From the NCBI RefSeq assembly GCF_019649055.1, contig NW_026570230.1:1178001-1242000 (forward strand): a DNA stretch of 64,000 bases, read 5' to 3'. The translations under genes and the position numbers were made by a program. Below, piece by piece: positions 21,376-34,249 of the stretch. Every line of letters starts with the position of its first letter. Within the stretch, counting starts at the first letter, position 1. The notes beneath the pieces were generated by a model, which saw only the letters and a program-made list of their open reading frames with translations, was not told the origin of the DNA and searched no databases. This DNA comes from Paramacrobiotus metropolitanus. Taxonomy: Eukaryota; Tardigrada; Eutardigrada; Parachela; Macrobiotidae.

Positions 21376-24007
21376 TTTCCAGTAGTAACAGAGACCGCTG
21401 ACCGACAAGGGATCCTGGAACCGATACAGTACCGCGTGAGACTACAAAGCGAGTAAAAGTTAACGTCTAATCTACGGGAAACGAACGAACGCGACACACA
21501 ATTCCGACTGGACATGGATTGATAGCAACATTTACAGCCCTAGCTGATGCGGGATTATATTGAAAACGAGGCTACACTTGTTATTCATGGCCCTTAACTT
21601 CCCGGCATTGTTGATTTAGTGCCGGTATGGAGAGGGTCGGCAACAGCGTCGGTTGATGCCGGGTTGGTATATGGCCAGAATCATCCAGATGACGCTAATC
21701 CCATAATGATGAGACATTACGACAGATTCGTCATTGTCTTACCTGGATGGGCCGATCCGTCTAGCTTGACCACAATTCGATTCGGGAGGTATAGCGCTGC
21801 ACTTTACCGGCGAGTACTGCCTGACGCCATCAACACACTAAACATTCACAATCAAAGTATGTCACGAACGCGCGCAAGTGCAAAAACTGCCAGGCAGTGA
21901 GTGTGCTCACGTAATATGTCACCTTTTCAACACTGCTGCAAGGCGCGATAAGTCGAGGGGGCACGCGGGGCAAAAAACGTCTAACGTATACTCGACCGCC
22001 GGTGCTGGACAGATATCTTCCGCGTTTTAACGTGCAGTCACTAAACTCCGTCAGTAAAGTTTACGGTTTGGGTGTGATTTTACTGTCGTTGACTGTTGAC
22101 TGCGAAGCGTGTCGGCAGTGACGATCAAATCCCGGGTGCGGGATGATAAGGCGGGAAACATCCGGTTGAAAGCAATAGACGGAATCAATAGTTGTTAATA
22201 ATCGTACATGTTTGCTTACGCAGGACGTTGTGGTGTATTGTAGTCAGTCGTAGCACGCAAGCGCGATAAGGTCTCTAGTCTCAGATCGGGTATGCCGTCA
22301 TAATCAACAATCGCGCGGTATGAAAATATGGGACAAAGGCTGTAATTGCTAAAGTATGTTTTCCTAATAGGAAATCCGAACTTGGATTCAAATCTCTGAA
22401 GATTTTCCCTTTAGGATTTCTACAGCATGCAGCTAATTTAAAAATGCGTTGCAAACCACACTGTCTTGTTCGCGGTGGAACGCAATGCACGCTACAACGC
22501 GTGAGCCGGCACATTGTGTTTCGCTGACCTTTGGTGTTTAGCTTGCTGCGCACTGACGCTCATCACGCATCTTCTTTCTGCTGCTCTACTGTTTATTTCT
22601 TTGCCGTATTTCATAGTGAATTCGTTTTACAAATTTAATTACGCAAGGCACTTCGTATAGTCTATTCGTGGTTAAAGAACAGGCTAAAAGTTTAGCCTGT
22701 ACAAGTACACACTGTATCAGATACCCGTACCGGCTCGCAAGCGACCTTCATGTCTTCAGTGGGAGATGAAAATTTTACAGTTTTGGTATGGGTTCTCCGT
22801 TCTCGTACCGGTAGTCCGACCACCTTGCTAAAAATTTACTTTGAAGAAGTAATCCAAAACAGTTAGACAGTTACTCACAGTTTTAGTTCGAACCGTACGA
22901 GTAGTGATAGTGCGAAATCTACGTCTTTAGGACTACGGTATAATTAAATATTTATTGTTTAGAAGTATACGTGTGAAATTTCTTGCTCTATCGTAGATAC
23001 AGATACGTACAGTCGCGATCGCGGGAGATAATTATATCTATATATATTCTGCTCGGCATCGGAAACAAAACAAATTGCAATACTTAATTTATTGAAAACT
23101 TGGCACAACTACACAGTGGAAATCGAGCAATTTTATTCAAGACCACGGAAAGCTCAGAGCTACAAATTTACAATACTTACTGTTCTTATAAAGTTTATTC
23201 ACGTTATTGAATTTGTTCACTGTAATTAAATTTCTTAACGTTTTGCTTCACGTACGTTCACGAACAAAACCAGTGGTCTGTTTGATAATTATCCTAAAAT
23301 ATACCTTTGGCTTTATCGGTTAAAGTCTTAAAGATGACTTCTGCTAAAGATCTAAAGTCAAAAACTAGATTGGTCCCGTCGAAATAAGCGCGAAATTTCA
23401 TTATATATACGATAAGAGAAAAATTACAAAACAAAAATTCAACTTTAAATTTAAACTTTAATAATTAATTGGTAAGATAAACGGTAGCCGGATAATGCAT
23501 AAGTTTCGACATGAGTTGTACTTGACAGCGTCACACAAATAAACCGCTTGTACTCATCGGCTTCACAGTATCTGAAAGATGATATCACCGAACTTCCTGC
23601 AGTTGCATGAACGCGAATTTTCTAGCGGTCGTTTTTGCGGTTGCCTTTTCGTTTTTGGCTCTGAAAACTTTTTTAAATATCTCGCTGGGAAATTTGGAAG
23701 TTCTGCACAACGATCATATAATTTTTAACCACACTGGGCCTTCGTATTAATCTGGTAACATCACTCGTTAACGGTAGGTGTGAAGTTTAGAGCCACCAAG
23801 CAACATAACTTTCCGAGCGAGAGATAACTGTTGCTGGTTTGCGATGGTCTTGTAACGTCGCTACTCGCTAGCTATCTTTTGTTTGCACGGCCTGGAACTA
23901 GTCTATCTCGTGGACAGGTCCGTCGTATCGGCGGTTTTTGATTTGTGATTAGTACGGTTCAATCCTTTTGGCATTTTCTGTTTTAGAACTCGTAGTATTC
24001 AACAGAA
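21376..24007. other. Gene-free stretch
   Basis: The RYamide-like gene promoter should lie at the left end and the DUF1761-like gene promoter at the right end. A 93-codon plus-strand frame at 21619-21900 has no recognisable content. No RNA genes or repeats seen. Confidence 0.45.
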
Positions 24008-24858
24008 ATGACAGCCGATATCACCCTGAGCGCAGCAGCGGTGGCCTTGGCTCCAGCCACTTGGAAGTACGGCGCATTGCTGACGGGCGTTGTTATCACT
24101 CAGATTCTGGGCATGGTAAGAGTAAACTCAATCAGTAAAAGCTGAAACCTTAAGAACTGGCCGATTTCTCGGAAGATAATATATTCAAGATATGTGATAA
24201 TGTAAAATTGCTGGCATCCCGTCATTTGCGCACATTTATTCCTGATCTGTGTCTCGGTTGACAGTTGTGGTATTCACCGTTGCTCTTCGGTAATATTTGG
24301 CTGGATTATCATCCCGAGATCAAAAAGAAGATTTCAGCGGGCCCCGTCAATTTCAAGGCCAAGATGGTGGCATCCGCCATCGGGGATATGGTGTTCGCTC
24401 TGTTCCTCAGGTGAGTGGCAATATTTGTCGTTCTGTCAGATCGTTTAATGAAACGGTTTGTTAGCTTTGGTGGCAGCACTTTCAACTTGCTGTTAATTGT
24501 TAGCAACATTTTTAACGTATTGATGCGTTGTAATGATTTACGGTTATCCGTGATGTTTCGATGCCAAAACCGTTTTTTTCTCATGCGCCAGCCTGTTTTT
24601 CCATCCGAATTCTTTGGAGGTGGGTGTTCGTATTTCGTAACATCTTTCCGAATGGACCAGTATCTTTAATTTTCTGCATTACTATTGCAATAGAGTGCCA
24701 TCGTGATGACCGTCGGATTGGAGATGCTCAACCTGTTGATGCAGTGGCAGCACATTGTCTGGGTGGACCAGAAGTTGGGATGTCTGGTCATCGATCAGGG
24801 ATACGACACCCTGTCAATCTTCATTAAACTGCTTACACTGGCCTACGTTCCTTTTTAA
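24008..24858 (+). CDS. Small membrane protein, DUF1761-like
   Basis: Exons 24008-24115, 24265-24410 and 24696-24858 join in frame to 138 residues. The first two introns' donors are GTAAGA and GTGAGT. The last acceptor is CAATAGAG rather than CAATAG, which keeps the frame open. The protein has about four hydrophobic segments. The motif LWYSPLLFGNIWL after the first helix is typical of DUF1761 membrane proteins (a WYSPLLFG-type core), a small family common in bacteria and scattered in eukaryotes. No catalytic residue or known function can be proposed. Its length is close to the family norm. The translation starts MTADITLSAAAVALAPATWK. Confidence 0.7.
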
Positions 24859-27574
24859 AGGATCGTCACTGGCTGTGTAGGAGGCTGTATTGCCGTTTTT
24901 TTACGTTATTTTCTCTCATTTATACCAAATTTTCAGGGCTGTTTTTCCTCTTTAACCGTACAGTGTTTTGGTACTCGTACGTGAGAAAATCCCTTTTGTG
25001 CTTTTGTGTAATGCGTTTGCTTGGATTAGATGCCCTCAGCGTGAATTTTGTGCTGTTTGAAAAAAAAGTGAAAAATTGTGCAGCTTACCCTGAATAGCAT
25101 GTACTAGCAACCGTTTGAGTTTAATGCTGTAAACGCAGAAAACATACGAGTACTTCTACAAAAACATACACACATCACCCATGGTCCCATACTTACTGGA
25201 CTCTGCAGAGTCGGCAGACTGTAGTGTATAGCATAGTATTGTAACAGCAGCCGGTTTGACTGCTGTTCTAGTGGGTTGGTTAATCCACCTTACCACGATC
25301 TGTCGGCTGTTAGTGTGGGAAAGGCTGGCACGGTCGGCAGCGATGCTGACCGGAAGCTGACTACCGTTTACAGGGTGACAATGATGGGAGATGCACGATC
25401 ATCCCATAGCGATTACGCAACACAACACAAGGTCATCGCAGGTGTTTATTAGCAAGTACAACGTAGCAAGAATCAGTGAGCAACGCAAGCTGAGGAGCAA
25501 GAAGTGCATAAGCACGGGAGCAAGAAGCACGGGAAGCGCATTAGCAAGAAGTGCATAAGCACAGGGCAAGATTCGGAGCAAGCTGCAGCAAGACTAATTT
25601 CAAGATGTTTCTGACCGTGAGATGCGGTCGGTAAAAGTAGGAAAACTAGGATTCTGATCTTCATAACACAACAACCAATAAACAGTAGAGAAAGGTAATT
25701 AACACTCCTACTGGCGGTACATCTAATTTCTATCGCTACAGTATTGTATTAGAATACTGCTTGAATACCTGATTTTATGCAGAAACTGCAGATCACATCA
25801 TTACAGGCATAACCAAGAAATTGTATTATTTTTGTATAACCGAAATTTTACTTTGCACAGGCATTCTATACTTCTATGCTATGATTCTATCGTATTGGTA
25901 TGTTTTAATAAATATTTTTCTGATATTTTCGACGATCGACGTAACATTACAAACAAACGTTGCCTTACTCAAAAAGTCTCAAATACTGCTAGCATACAGT
26001 GTATTTGAATTTTGCGACTCCGAATCTCCCGACATACAGATGGGTACAATAATTGTAGTGCCATTAATTTACAGAATAGATCATAGCTGCATCGTAGTAC
26101 GTACTCTATTCCCGAGTAAATACTCTGCAGCTTGTAGGAAAAACGTTAGTTTAACGTGTAACTACCGTTAGGTGAACAGAGGTGTCTCAATTTTGGCCGT
26201 TAACTAACATTCGTAACGTTTTTTAACTAACGTTTTTTTTGCAAGTTGTTTTACTCGGGATTGTACAATACAGTACCCTATTGCCGCACAAAAACAAGGG
26301 TGATTGCCTTTCTGTTTCCAAAAGAAAGGTTATTTCATTTCTTTACGTTGCTAGCTATAAACAGGTCATGTACTTAATTAACCCTAATTCTTAAGTCACT
26401 GCCGAGGGGTGAAATGTTTACATAATTATAGTATTTGGGATGGGTTTACCTGTTGGTGGAAGTTCAACACATTTGGATCAAAGCGTTGTCGGAGACATCC
26501 GTTGTGTGAAGAGTGTTCCTTAGTGGTATCATCCACAGAACAATTTACTCGGTTATTGTACAGCTATATGCAGATGCAGGTACCAAGTGGTCCAAGTCTC
26601 AATAACCTCTAACATCCTTAATTATAAGACTCTTAAAACTTCTTCTGTGACTGTTGAACGGTTACATATATAAATATATAGAATGACATACAGATATTGC
26701 AGAATCTGAATATCTATATAATATCTATATAGTACAGCTAAAAACAGATAGTAAACAGATAGTACAGCTAAAAACTTGAATATATTCACTAGTTCGAAGC
26801 AAGGTTTTAATGCTTTATCAGTTTTAAGTTGTAAACTTGAAGTTACTGTGGAGCTGATTGCAAAACTATGCATTCATAATTTCAAGCCTTATATAATAAT
26901 TTTTGCGGTATAACGAGCGCCGCTCCGCCGAGCGCCCTATAGCGTTATGTAATAATATTAAACAAAATTAACACATTATCCGCTCCTAGTCTCATGTTGT
27001 TGGCTGATGCTGCGGATACCACACTACTCTGTATTATCGATAACTACTCTGTATTAATTATCGATGTATTGCAAGTATTATATTGTACAATACATACAGT
27101 ATCACGTAGTAGCGTATACAATATCATTATCAGGGCCGTTAGGCTATGCTACACCTTTTGATACTCGAGAATAAGAAAAAAGTAAACAGAAAAATAACGT
27201 CGACACGAAGCGTACGCGTGCGCTGTAGTTTTTTTGGCACGTTGAGCAATAATTCAGGAATCCATCGATGTCAAAATTAATGAGTCACACGATTTGCAGC
27301 AAAATATCAGCACACGTTTCGCTTTAATACATGCAAAGCGCTTATTTACAACAAATAATTATGCAAAAGCGAACAAATTATGTACGTACAGACTACTTCC
27401 ATAGTAGTAACACCAAGAATATAAAATATGCCAAGTACTGCTAGAGGAAAGTAAGGAATTTCAATTATCATACAGTATACGGGAAAACTTACATGTTTAT
27501 GCATCAATATCAGGTACTTTCGTACGATAAATTTCCAGTTTATTACAAGTACAACATCGAATATTATTGTTTAA
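24859..27574. other. Gene-free stretch with a short repeat array
   Basis: Apart from the imperfect repeat at 25497-25566 and a solo transposon-type terminus at 26579-26598, nothing is recognised. The 116-codon frame at 25821-26171 is hydrophobic and AT-driven. Short direct repeats containing ACAGCTAAAAACAGATAGTA occur near 26735-26775. Confidence 0.45.
25497..25566. repeat. Imperfect direct repeats GCAAGAAGTGCATAAGCAC
   Basis: Two long copies (25497-25518 and 25544-25566) flank a shortened copy (GCAAGAAGCACGGG, about 25520-25533). The array produces cysteine/leucine-rich minus-strand frames that are not convincing genes. Confidence 0.6.
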
Positions 27575-28006
27575 TTACCGTTCCGAAAACGATTTACTTA
27601 GCGTTTTCTTGTACAGCGAATCGTCCGGTCGCCGTCTTTGTTGGTTTGTTGACTGGCTGTCCACTGCAGATATATGCTTCAAAATTCCTTTTCGGTTTCC
27701 GGTTTCCACGGATTTTGCCAGTGTATCTGAAGTACTTTCTGTTCTGTTAGCTGCGTGCGACATTTTAGGATCCGATCGTCGTATCGAAATCGGCAGTGAG
27801 TGTCCTTGCATTCTTTCGACAGCAGCATTCGTGCGTTTCTCCGTTATGTTAACTGCTACGGATTCCGACACGGTGTGAGTTCTTTTCGGAGGAGAACATT
27901 TTTCTCTGTCGTCGGATAAAGTCGGACTGCGCTTGCCGTCCGATTGCCGGTTTACCGTTGAACTGATGCTTACACCACGATGGAATGCGAAACTTAACGT
28001 GTTCAT
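27575..28006 (-). CDS. Possible disordered protein with a GILK phosphatase-docking motif
   Basis: The 143-codon frame opens with ATG at 28006 and encodes a Ser/Arg/Lys-rich, low-hydrophobicity sequence. Near residue 110 it contains NRKGILKHISAV, which fits the [GS]IL[KR] docking motif for protein phosphatase 1 (as in the KGILK start of inhibitor-2). A later KTLSKSF could be a poor RVxF-like site. A possible donor (CTAA then GTAAAT) near the 3' end suggests more exons. No family homolog recognised. Coding status is supported only by length, an ATG start and composition. Confidence 0.35.
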   Translation of the reverse strand: MNTLSFAFHRGVSISSTVNRQSDGKRSPTLSDDREKCSPPKRTHTVSESVAVNITEKRTNAAVERMQGHSLPISIRRSDPKMSHAANRTESTSDTLAKSVETGNRKGILKHISAVDSQSTNQQRRRPDDSLYKKTLSKSFSER

Positions 28007-29981
28007 TTTGATTCTTGACAGAAAACTGCAATACTATCAACACAGAATAAAATACGACTTTATGTTGGACTACAATTAACGAGTGCCATTTATGCAAGTT
28101 TCTACATCTGTGCTCTGCCAGCAGTGATACATACTACGAAGTGCATCTGAATTTTCCGGTTACATGTTTTCGGTGTCGGCTTGATATAAGCATCAACAGA
28201 ACTTATAATTGAAGCACACAAGCAACAAACTCACACGAAAGTAAAAATACAGGATTTTGTACTCAAATAATCTTGCTTAACCAGTAGCACTTCATCGAAT
28301 ACTGGCTTGTCACCTGCTACGTAGCCCGAAGGGCACTGCTATCGAATCAAGTGCATTAAACATATCTATAGTTCATGGCAATCAGTATTACGTTCTTCAG
28401 AAGTGTTGATTAATGATGATACGATGAACCCATGGTTTCAGGAATTCAATGGATAAAAACGAAACAGCTGGCGTAATTGATCAAAAATTTGCCCTACACA
28501 ATTGATCAAAAATTTGCCCTACACAGCTCCAGCGATACTGACTGAACTAATAATAATAATAAGCAAATACCGTGTAAACCAAAATAGTTTTCTGAATCGC
28601 TACTTTTCCATCACTCCATGATAATAAAAACACCGGGATGCCGGATGCAAAAAAAGTAAACGTCAGTCCAGTTATTTCTACCTGCATAATTGCGCCGATT
28701 AATTATATTTACTTCATAGTTAATCATTTGATTTATTTCATGGCTCAGTTAATACGAGAAAACCTGGAATACAGTAACACTCAAATACCGTAATGTACAA
28801 AAAATTACACCGACAAAATCTCCATTCCTTTCGCAACGTTACAGACAGCGCAGTCGATTATGGGTATAAATCAGTCTCGGATAAATTTAAGGTTTAAATT
28901 TAAATCTAGCCAATTATTTTGCGTAGAAATATACGCTATTATACGGTATAGCGACACAGATCTGGCTTATACAGTACGTACAAACAGACAGATGCTGTAT
29001 TACAGGTCTCTTATGTGCTACGCAGTGAGAAGACAAAGGTCCAAATAAATTTGACTAGTAAGTATCATTACAATACCCATCGTTTTCATCCATATTCCTA
29101 TAAAAACGAGGTGCATCATTTTACCCCATCATGTAAGTAAAATTCCCGGCTTCCATTTGTCTTAGCCGGAAATTTCACTTGATGCCCCTATTTAACAATG
29201 TAGAATGTAGATATGGAACACTAGGCCGACATAGCACGCCAGAGCTGCTTTAAGAATTTAATTATTCTTTTTACGTGCACATGAGTTTACTTTCATGGTG
29301 CCGTCTGGGTAATAAATCCAAACTATTGCAAAAATTCCGACTATGGGATGTAAGAAAAACACTCAATTCGGTGCTTTGCAGCGCATAAAGTAAACTTCTG
29401 AAAATAAAAATTGACAATTGCATCATCTGAGATGGGCAGAGCACTATTGTGGTGGATGGTCAAACAAGGCAACACTGGGCATGCTGCAAATTTAATAGCA
29501 ACGCAAACATTAGATACGAACGCATTAATGGCTGGATTTTGCCTTGACCTTGTAGCGTGGCAGAGTTGAATACTTAAGCAGCCCAAGAGGAAAATCTGGT
29601 CCTTTTAACATTTTGCTCGTTTTCTTGCAAGTCGTGCAAGCGAAAATTTTTCGAAACGATTTCGGTACTTGTTTATGAGGAGCGCCGTAGTCTCCGGCGC
29701 ATAACTCGTGGTTCTATATGCATCCATTGCAGTTTTCTTGATTAATTTTTGTTTAAAAGGCGATTATGAATTGCGTTAATAATTAGTACATTTTTTTATT
29801 TAGAACTACATTTTATTTGCACCTTTTGGGCATTGTTTGTATCATTTCCTCATATGATTAATATGATTAATTTTACTGTATTTTTTAATTATTTCCCCTA
29901 TGCGTTTTCATAATTGGCTTTGGATCAGCATTTACTTGTTAGCTTTAATTTTCATAATCACTTGAACCTATATTTTATAAA
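28007..29981. other. Spacer upstream of bestrophin
   Basis: No gene recognised. It contains a 25-bp tandem duplication at 28476-28525. The bestrophin promoter should lie in the right part, and no clear TATA box is seen. Confidence 0.45.
28476..28525. repeat. 25-bp perfect tandem duplication
   Basis: A 25-base unit beginning ATTGATCAAAAATTTGCC is repeated twice head to tail without mismatch. It is a recent local duplication with no evident function. Confidence 0.85.
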
Positions 29982-32274
29982 ATGACGGTACGTTACCAGC
30001 TAAAGCTTGAATCTGTGACCTTTGGAAAACTGGGTCAACTGCTGCTACGATGGCGCGGCAGTGTGTACAAGCTTATGTATCGGGAATTTTTGGTGTTTGC
30101 AATATTATTTGCCATAATCAGCATGATATACCGACTGGTTCTCAACGAAGATCAGAGAAAGTTAGTACTGAGTACTTCAAAACCGATTGCTGCCCTATTC
30201 TGCGGCATGTAACTGTATAGTTATTGTTACCTTCTTGTAGAGTATTCGAGAAGCTGTGTCTGCATTTGGAGGAAACTGTTAACCTTGTGCCCTTGACCTT
30301 TGTTCTCGGATTTTACGTCTCCTTTGTACTATCCAGATGGTGGGAACAGCTGATCGCGTACCCATGGCCGGACAGGTAATTTGAGCTGAAACGGCTTCCA
30401 AATAATTCTAAATTTTTGTTTTGTATGTTAACTTTATTACGATAAAACAGTGTTCGTCAGAACCCGATAACTATTTCTAGTTGGTTTTAGAATGTCATAC
30501 CTTATAATTTATTGGATAAACGGACAAGATGAAAGGTCATACATGATACGGTAAGACAACGTCCGCACATGGTCCGACGATCCTATCGGAAAATTGTCAG
30601 TCGATATGTTTCTTTTTGCTTCCGCGTTGTGTTGACCTGTAAGTACGACTATAATCTGAAAATTTTACATATAAACGTACTTGCAGACGCCAACTGGTGC
30701 GATATATAACCGCAGCGACCATCTTCGTTAACCGTCCATACAGTGTCCTTACACGAAAACGCTTTCCTACACTGCAGCACATGGTCGATGCAGGAATTTT
30801 GTCAAAAGGTCAGTGACGATTATCCTATAGAACCACTATGGTTCATATTGCATGCGAGTCTTACTCACTAACGGTGCTTGCAGAGGAGAGGGCCCTGTTT
30901 GAGAGTATCACGGAGGTTTGTCATTGGAATATTTATTACTGATAATATTATAGTCAACCAATACAAGCTTGAAATCTTTCACAGATTAAAGAGCACGGCA
31001 AGTTTTGGGTGCCGTGCGTATGGTTTTCTAAAGTGTTGGATCAAGCGAGAAAAGAAGGTTTGATGGATGATCCGATGGGCATTGGTGCTAAACAAATTAT
31101 GGATGAGCTCTTAGTTTTCCGTGCTCAATTGGGAAGAAACTGGATGTTTAATTGGGTGCCTATTCCTCTTGCTTACACTCAGGTACGTATGATGTTTTCC
31201 AACGTCAACCAAAAATTCCATAAAACTAAATCAGCAGCTTTTAGTTCGCTTTAACAAAATTTCATTTTAGGTGGTTACTTTAGCCGTATACACGTTCTTT
31301 GGTGCGTGTTTATTTGCTCGCCAGCCACTGGATGTGAGCAAAAACTATAAAGGTCACGGCATTGACACCTACTTCCCTATCTTTACTAGCCTGCAAGTGA
31401 GTGCTGCGTCCACGGAATAAGCTAATTCGGTTTGCCCAAACAGTTTACTTATTGTCGTTTCTTCCAGTTTCTCTTTTATGTCGGATGGTTGAAAGTTGCT
31501 GAAACCATTTTTAATCCCTGGGGTGAAGATGATGACGATTTTGATGTAAATAAACACTAACACTGCGTATTGTGCTCAAATCGCCGTAACATATAACTCT
31601 AGTATCGAAACGCCATAAGTTCGCGATATTCCGTTACAGATTAACTGGTTCATTGAGCGCCACATGCAAGTGCACTTCACCGTAACCGATCAAATGTAAG
31701 CATCTGCGTCGTTTCCTATTGGTTAGGCACCGTTTATTCTATTACTTGCTATCCAGGTTTGATCAGCCTCCACCGATTGTCAAGGACAAATACTGGGGCG
31801 GAACCTACGTGCAACTGCCGCCACTGAACAAAAACAACGAAGCTCTTAAACCGGGTGATATGGTGCCGCCTTTCTACATGTACGATTTCTTGTTCTGTAA
31901 ATTTGTGCTTCTCTGCTTAACAATTGTTGTTGCATATTAAGTGACAACTACGGACGCGAGAACCATTGGCCACCGAGCCCGCCTTCCACACCAAAATCCG
32001 GTCGCTTTGCTAAGCCAAAATCACCGGTTGTTCAAGAAACCGCCATTACTATAAACACTGACGCTACGCCGACCGATGTCAATTCGCATAACTCGTCTTT
32101 TCGGAGTTACGGAACTTCTTTGTCACGAGCCGTTTACTGGGATGGAAGTCCCATTTTTAATCCCAGAAGTCAAAAGTGGCCTTTGCTGAAGGATGAGTAA
32201 GCTAAATTCTCTGCACACTCTTCACCAGTTCTTACGGTTGCCATTGCAGGTTGAAAGAGGATTCCAAAGCTTAA
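29982..32274 (+). CDS. Bestrophin-family chloride channel
   Basis: Eleven exons: 29982-30160, 30241-30375, 30687-30808, 30884-30915, 30985-31182, 31271-31396, 31468-31545, 31640-31695, 31757-31891, 31942-32196 and 32250-32274. They join in frame to 446 residues. Conserved blocks in order are the N-terminal [13 protein letters not shown], the neck and helix region [27 protein letters not shown], the [12 protein letters not shown] block, FWVPCVWF, and [14 protein letters not shown]. Then come [12 protein letters not shown] and the acidic calcium clasp WGEDDDDFD. The family forms pentameric calcium-activated anion channels. The protein ends soon after the conserved core with a Ser/Pro-rich tail, shorter than in vertebrates. 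The exon 9/10 junction (donor TTCTT then GTTCTG) is the least certain, since a nearby GTAAAT would break the frame. AATAAA occurs about 225 bases after the stop. Confidence 0.93.
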
Positions 32275-32794
32275 CGTGTCTGCCGATATACGTACCGTAA
32301 AAAGATGCTTGGCTGTTTACTGTTGCAAGCCTCATAAAATGTGATTGTAGAATTCTGGTGAAATGGTATCGTATTGCGTCTTGGTTAAAATTATGTGTTT
32401 ACTTTATTGTGAAATTGAGAGTGGATATTATTATTGTTATTAAATTTTGTTGTGTTACAGCATAAAGTGGATTTATATGTTTAGTTTGCAAGAAGTGCTA
32501 ATAAAAAGCCGGTGCGATCAGGTGAAAGCGATTTTATAATGCAAGAGATGGAGAAGCAAACAGCGACAGTAATTCTAGCATACCGCTATCTGCTATTAAC
32601 CTTGGAAACCACGATAATTAGTACCATAATACGCAACCCTAGAAAACTAAAACAGCTATACCTATTTGGCTATTTCCTTAAACCAGCAATGAAGGTTCTC
32701 TATGCACTAAGTATGCAGTATCAAGTATGCACTAAACGCAGCTGATAACACCAGCTGCAACTTTCCCTGCACCGCTATGTACGAATCAGCTCAT
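32275..32794. other. Convergent intergenic gap
   Basis: This is the 3' ends of bestrophin (plus) and the catalase-like gene (minus). It contains the AATAAA at about 32500 that probably ends the bestrophin transcript. No further feature seen. Confidence 0.6.
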
Positions 32795-34249
32795 CTAAGC
32801 CGAACTGGGAGCAATAAAGCAGCTTTGTGAATGGTGGCGGAAATACATCTTCGTATCGGCATAATGCGACGGCACAAACTTGCTCTTGGTAACAATGGAT
32901 CCCAATGTCTCTTCATTGCCACCCTTCTCAGGAATCGACACAATCGTGTACAGGGTAGAGTTCTCCGGAATCTTAGCCAACTGCTTACGCAGATCGGTAT
33001 GGTCGCTGCCAGGCCAGGCCATTTTAGGATTCGGCACGAACTTCAGTGTATACGGTGCGCGCACGGTATTGATAGCCGGTGCCCCTCCACGGCTGTCGAA
33101 AGCTGCTTGCTCGTATTGCGGTAGCTTCGTGGCGTCTTCTGGTCTAGCGCAACCTTTAGGACCGGCTTCCAACAGGGGAATAGCGGCTTCGAATTTGGGC
33201 CCTAGTTGCAACTGGAAGGCGCTCTTTCCGTTGGGAATGAAATTGCTGAAATTCTTGGCGAAGAAGTTAAAGTCCTTGCCTTGGCCGTCCACCGAGAACA
33301 TGGCAATAATGTTTGCTGATTCTTGGCCATCTCGGTAGAATTTCAAAGCCATGCCTGAAATAATTGCAATCATTCATAACACTAGTCAATACCGGTACCT
33401 ACATATATACATACGGGTATATACATATGTATAAATGCATAAAATAATGTATTTATGGATATGTAACTAGATACATATTATCTTGATATGCTTTAATATA
33501 TTTTGTTGCTAAAGTTATTCTTCTTTACTGTCTGTCTGTCTGTACACGTTTCCGAATATTTATCTGAAAACAAAAAACCTGCCTGGAGTATAGTCAAATC
33601 CAGGAAGGTCATTCGCCGGAGCGGCCAATGAAAGACGAGCGATACCATTTCCACCCGACTGGAATATACCGGAGTACTTTAAAGACGCTTCTGGAGTGAT
33701 GACCAGTTCCACTTTAGCTACGCTGCCGAAGCTGTGAATAAGTTTCTGACGGCCGGGCAGCATCTCCTCACCGTGATGCAGAAAAGCGTGCTTCAAATAT
33801 TCCGGATCGAACACCTTGGGCAGCTGGAGCGTCGACGAGGGATCCATCTGTGGCAGACTGTTCATCGAATACACACCTTTCTGCACATTGTTCCATACAA
33901 GGTCCAGCTTCTTAGCGGCGGTCAGTGACTCGAAATTGTCAGGCAGGGCGTCGTATTGTGGCTTCTTGCCGAGAGCGACTTCAGCAAGCGCAGCCACGCC
34001 TCCGACGACATTGTCCACATGCTGACCAATGTGTTGGACGCCGGCTCCGATCACCTGCCCAGCGGTTCCGATGACCTGTCCACCCAGGCTGACCATGCCA
34101 CCGATGGCACTGCCGAGCAAGCCGCGTTGCTGTGCAGGCTTGTCATCGTCGGAGGATGGCTTAGATGGTTTGGCTTTGTCCTTGTCACCTGCACTTGCCA
34201 GTGCAGTCGCCGCGAAAAATATGCCGATGAAGAACAACAACCGCGCCAT
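32795..34249 (-). CDS. Secreted catalase-like haem-domain protein
   Basis: Exon 1 (33583-34249) and exon 2 (32795-33354) give 408 residues. The protein starts with a signal peptide (MARLLFFIGIFFAATALASA). A charged Lys/Asp/Ser stretch follows, then a Gly/Val-rich amphipathic repeat region (about 43-90), then a catalase-superfamily domain. LPGRQKLIHSFGSVAKVEL (His about 172) corresponds to the distal-haem His region. GMALKFYRDGQESANIIAMF at the exon junction and FFAKNFSNFIP correspond to the following core. Joining requires the donor CCAG then GCAGGT, a non-canonical GC-AG intron; the nearby GT would shift the frame. It is much shorter than typical catalases, and I cannot point to the usual R-x-F-x-Y proximal haem motif, so peroxide-degrading activity is unproven. 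Such short secreted catalase-like proteins occur in invertebrates and bacteria. A role in extracellular oxidative stress is an inference. Confidence 0.75.

Noticed and set aside
25821-26171. 116-codon hydrophobic frame
   Set aside because: AT-rich composition with Tyr/Ile/Leu bias and no motif. A receptor remnant cannot be shown.
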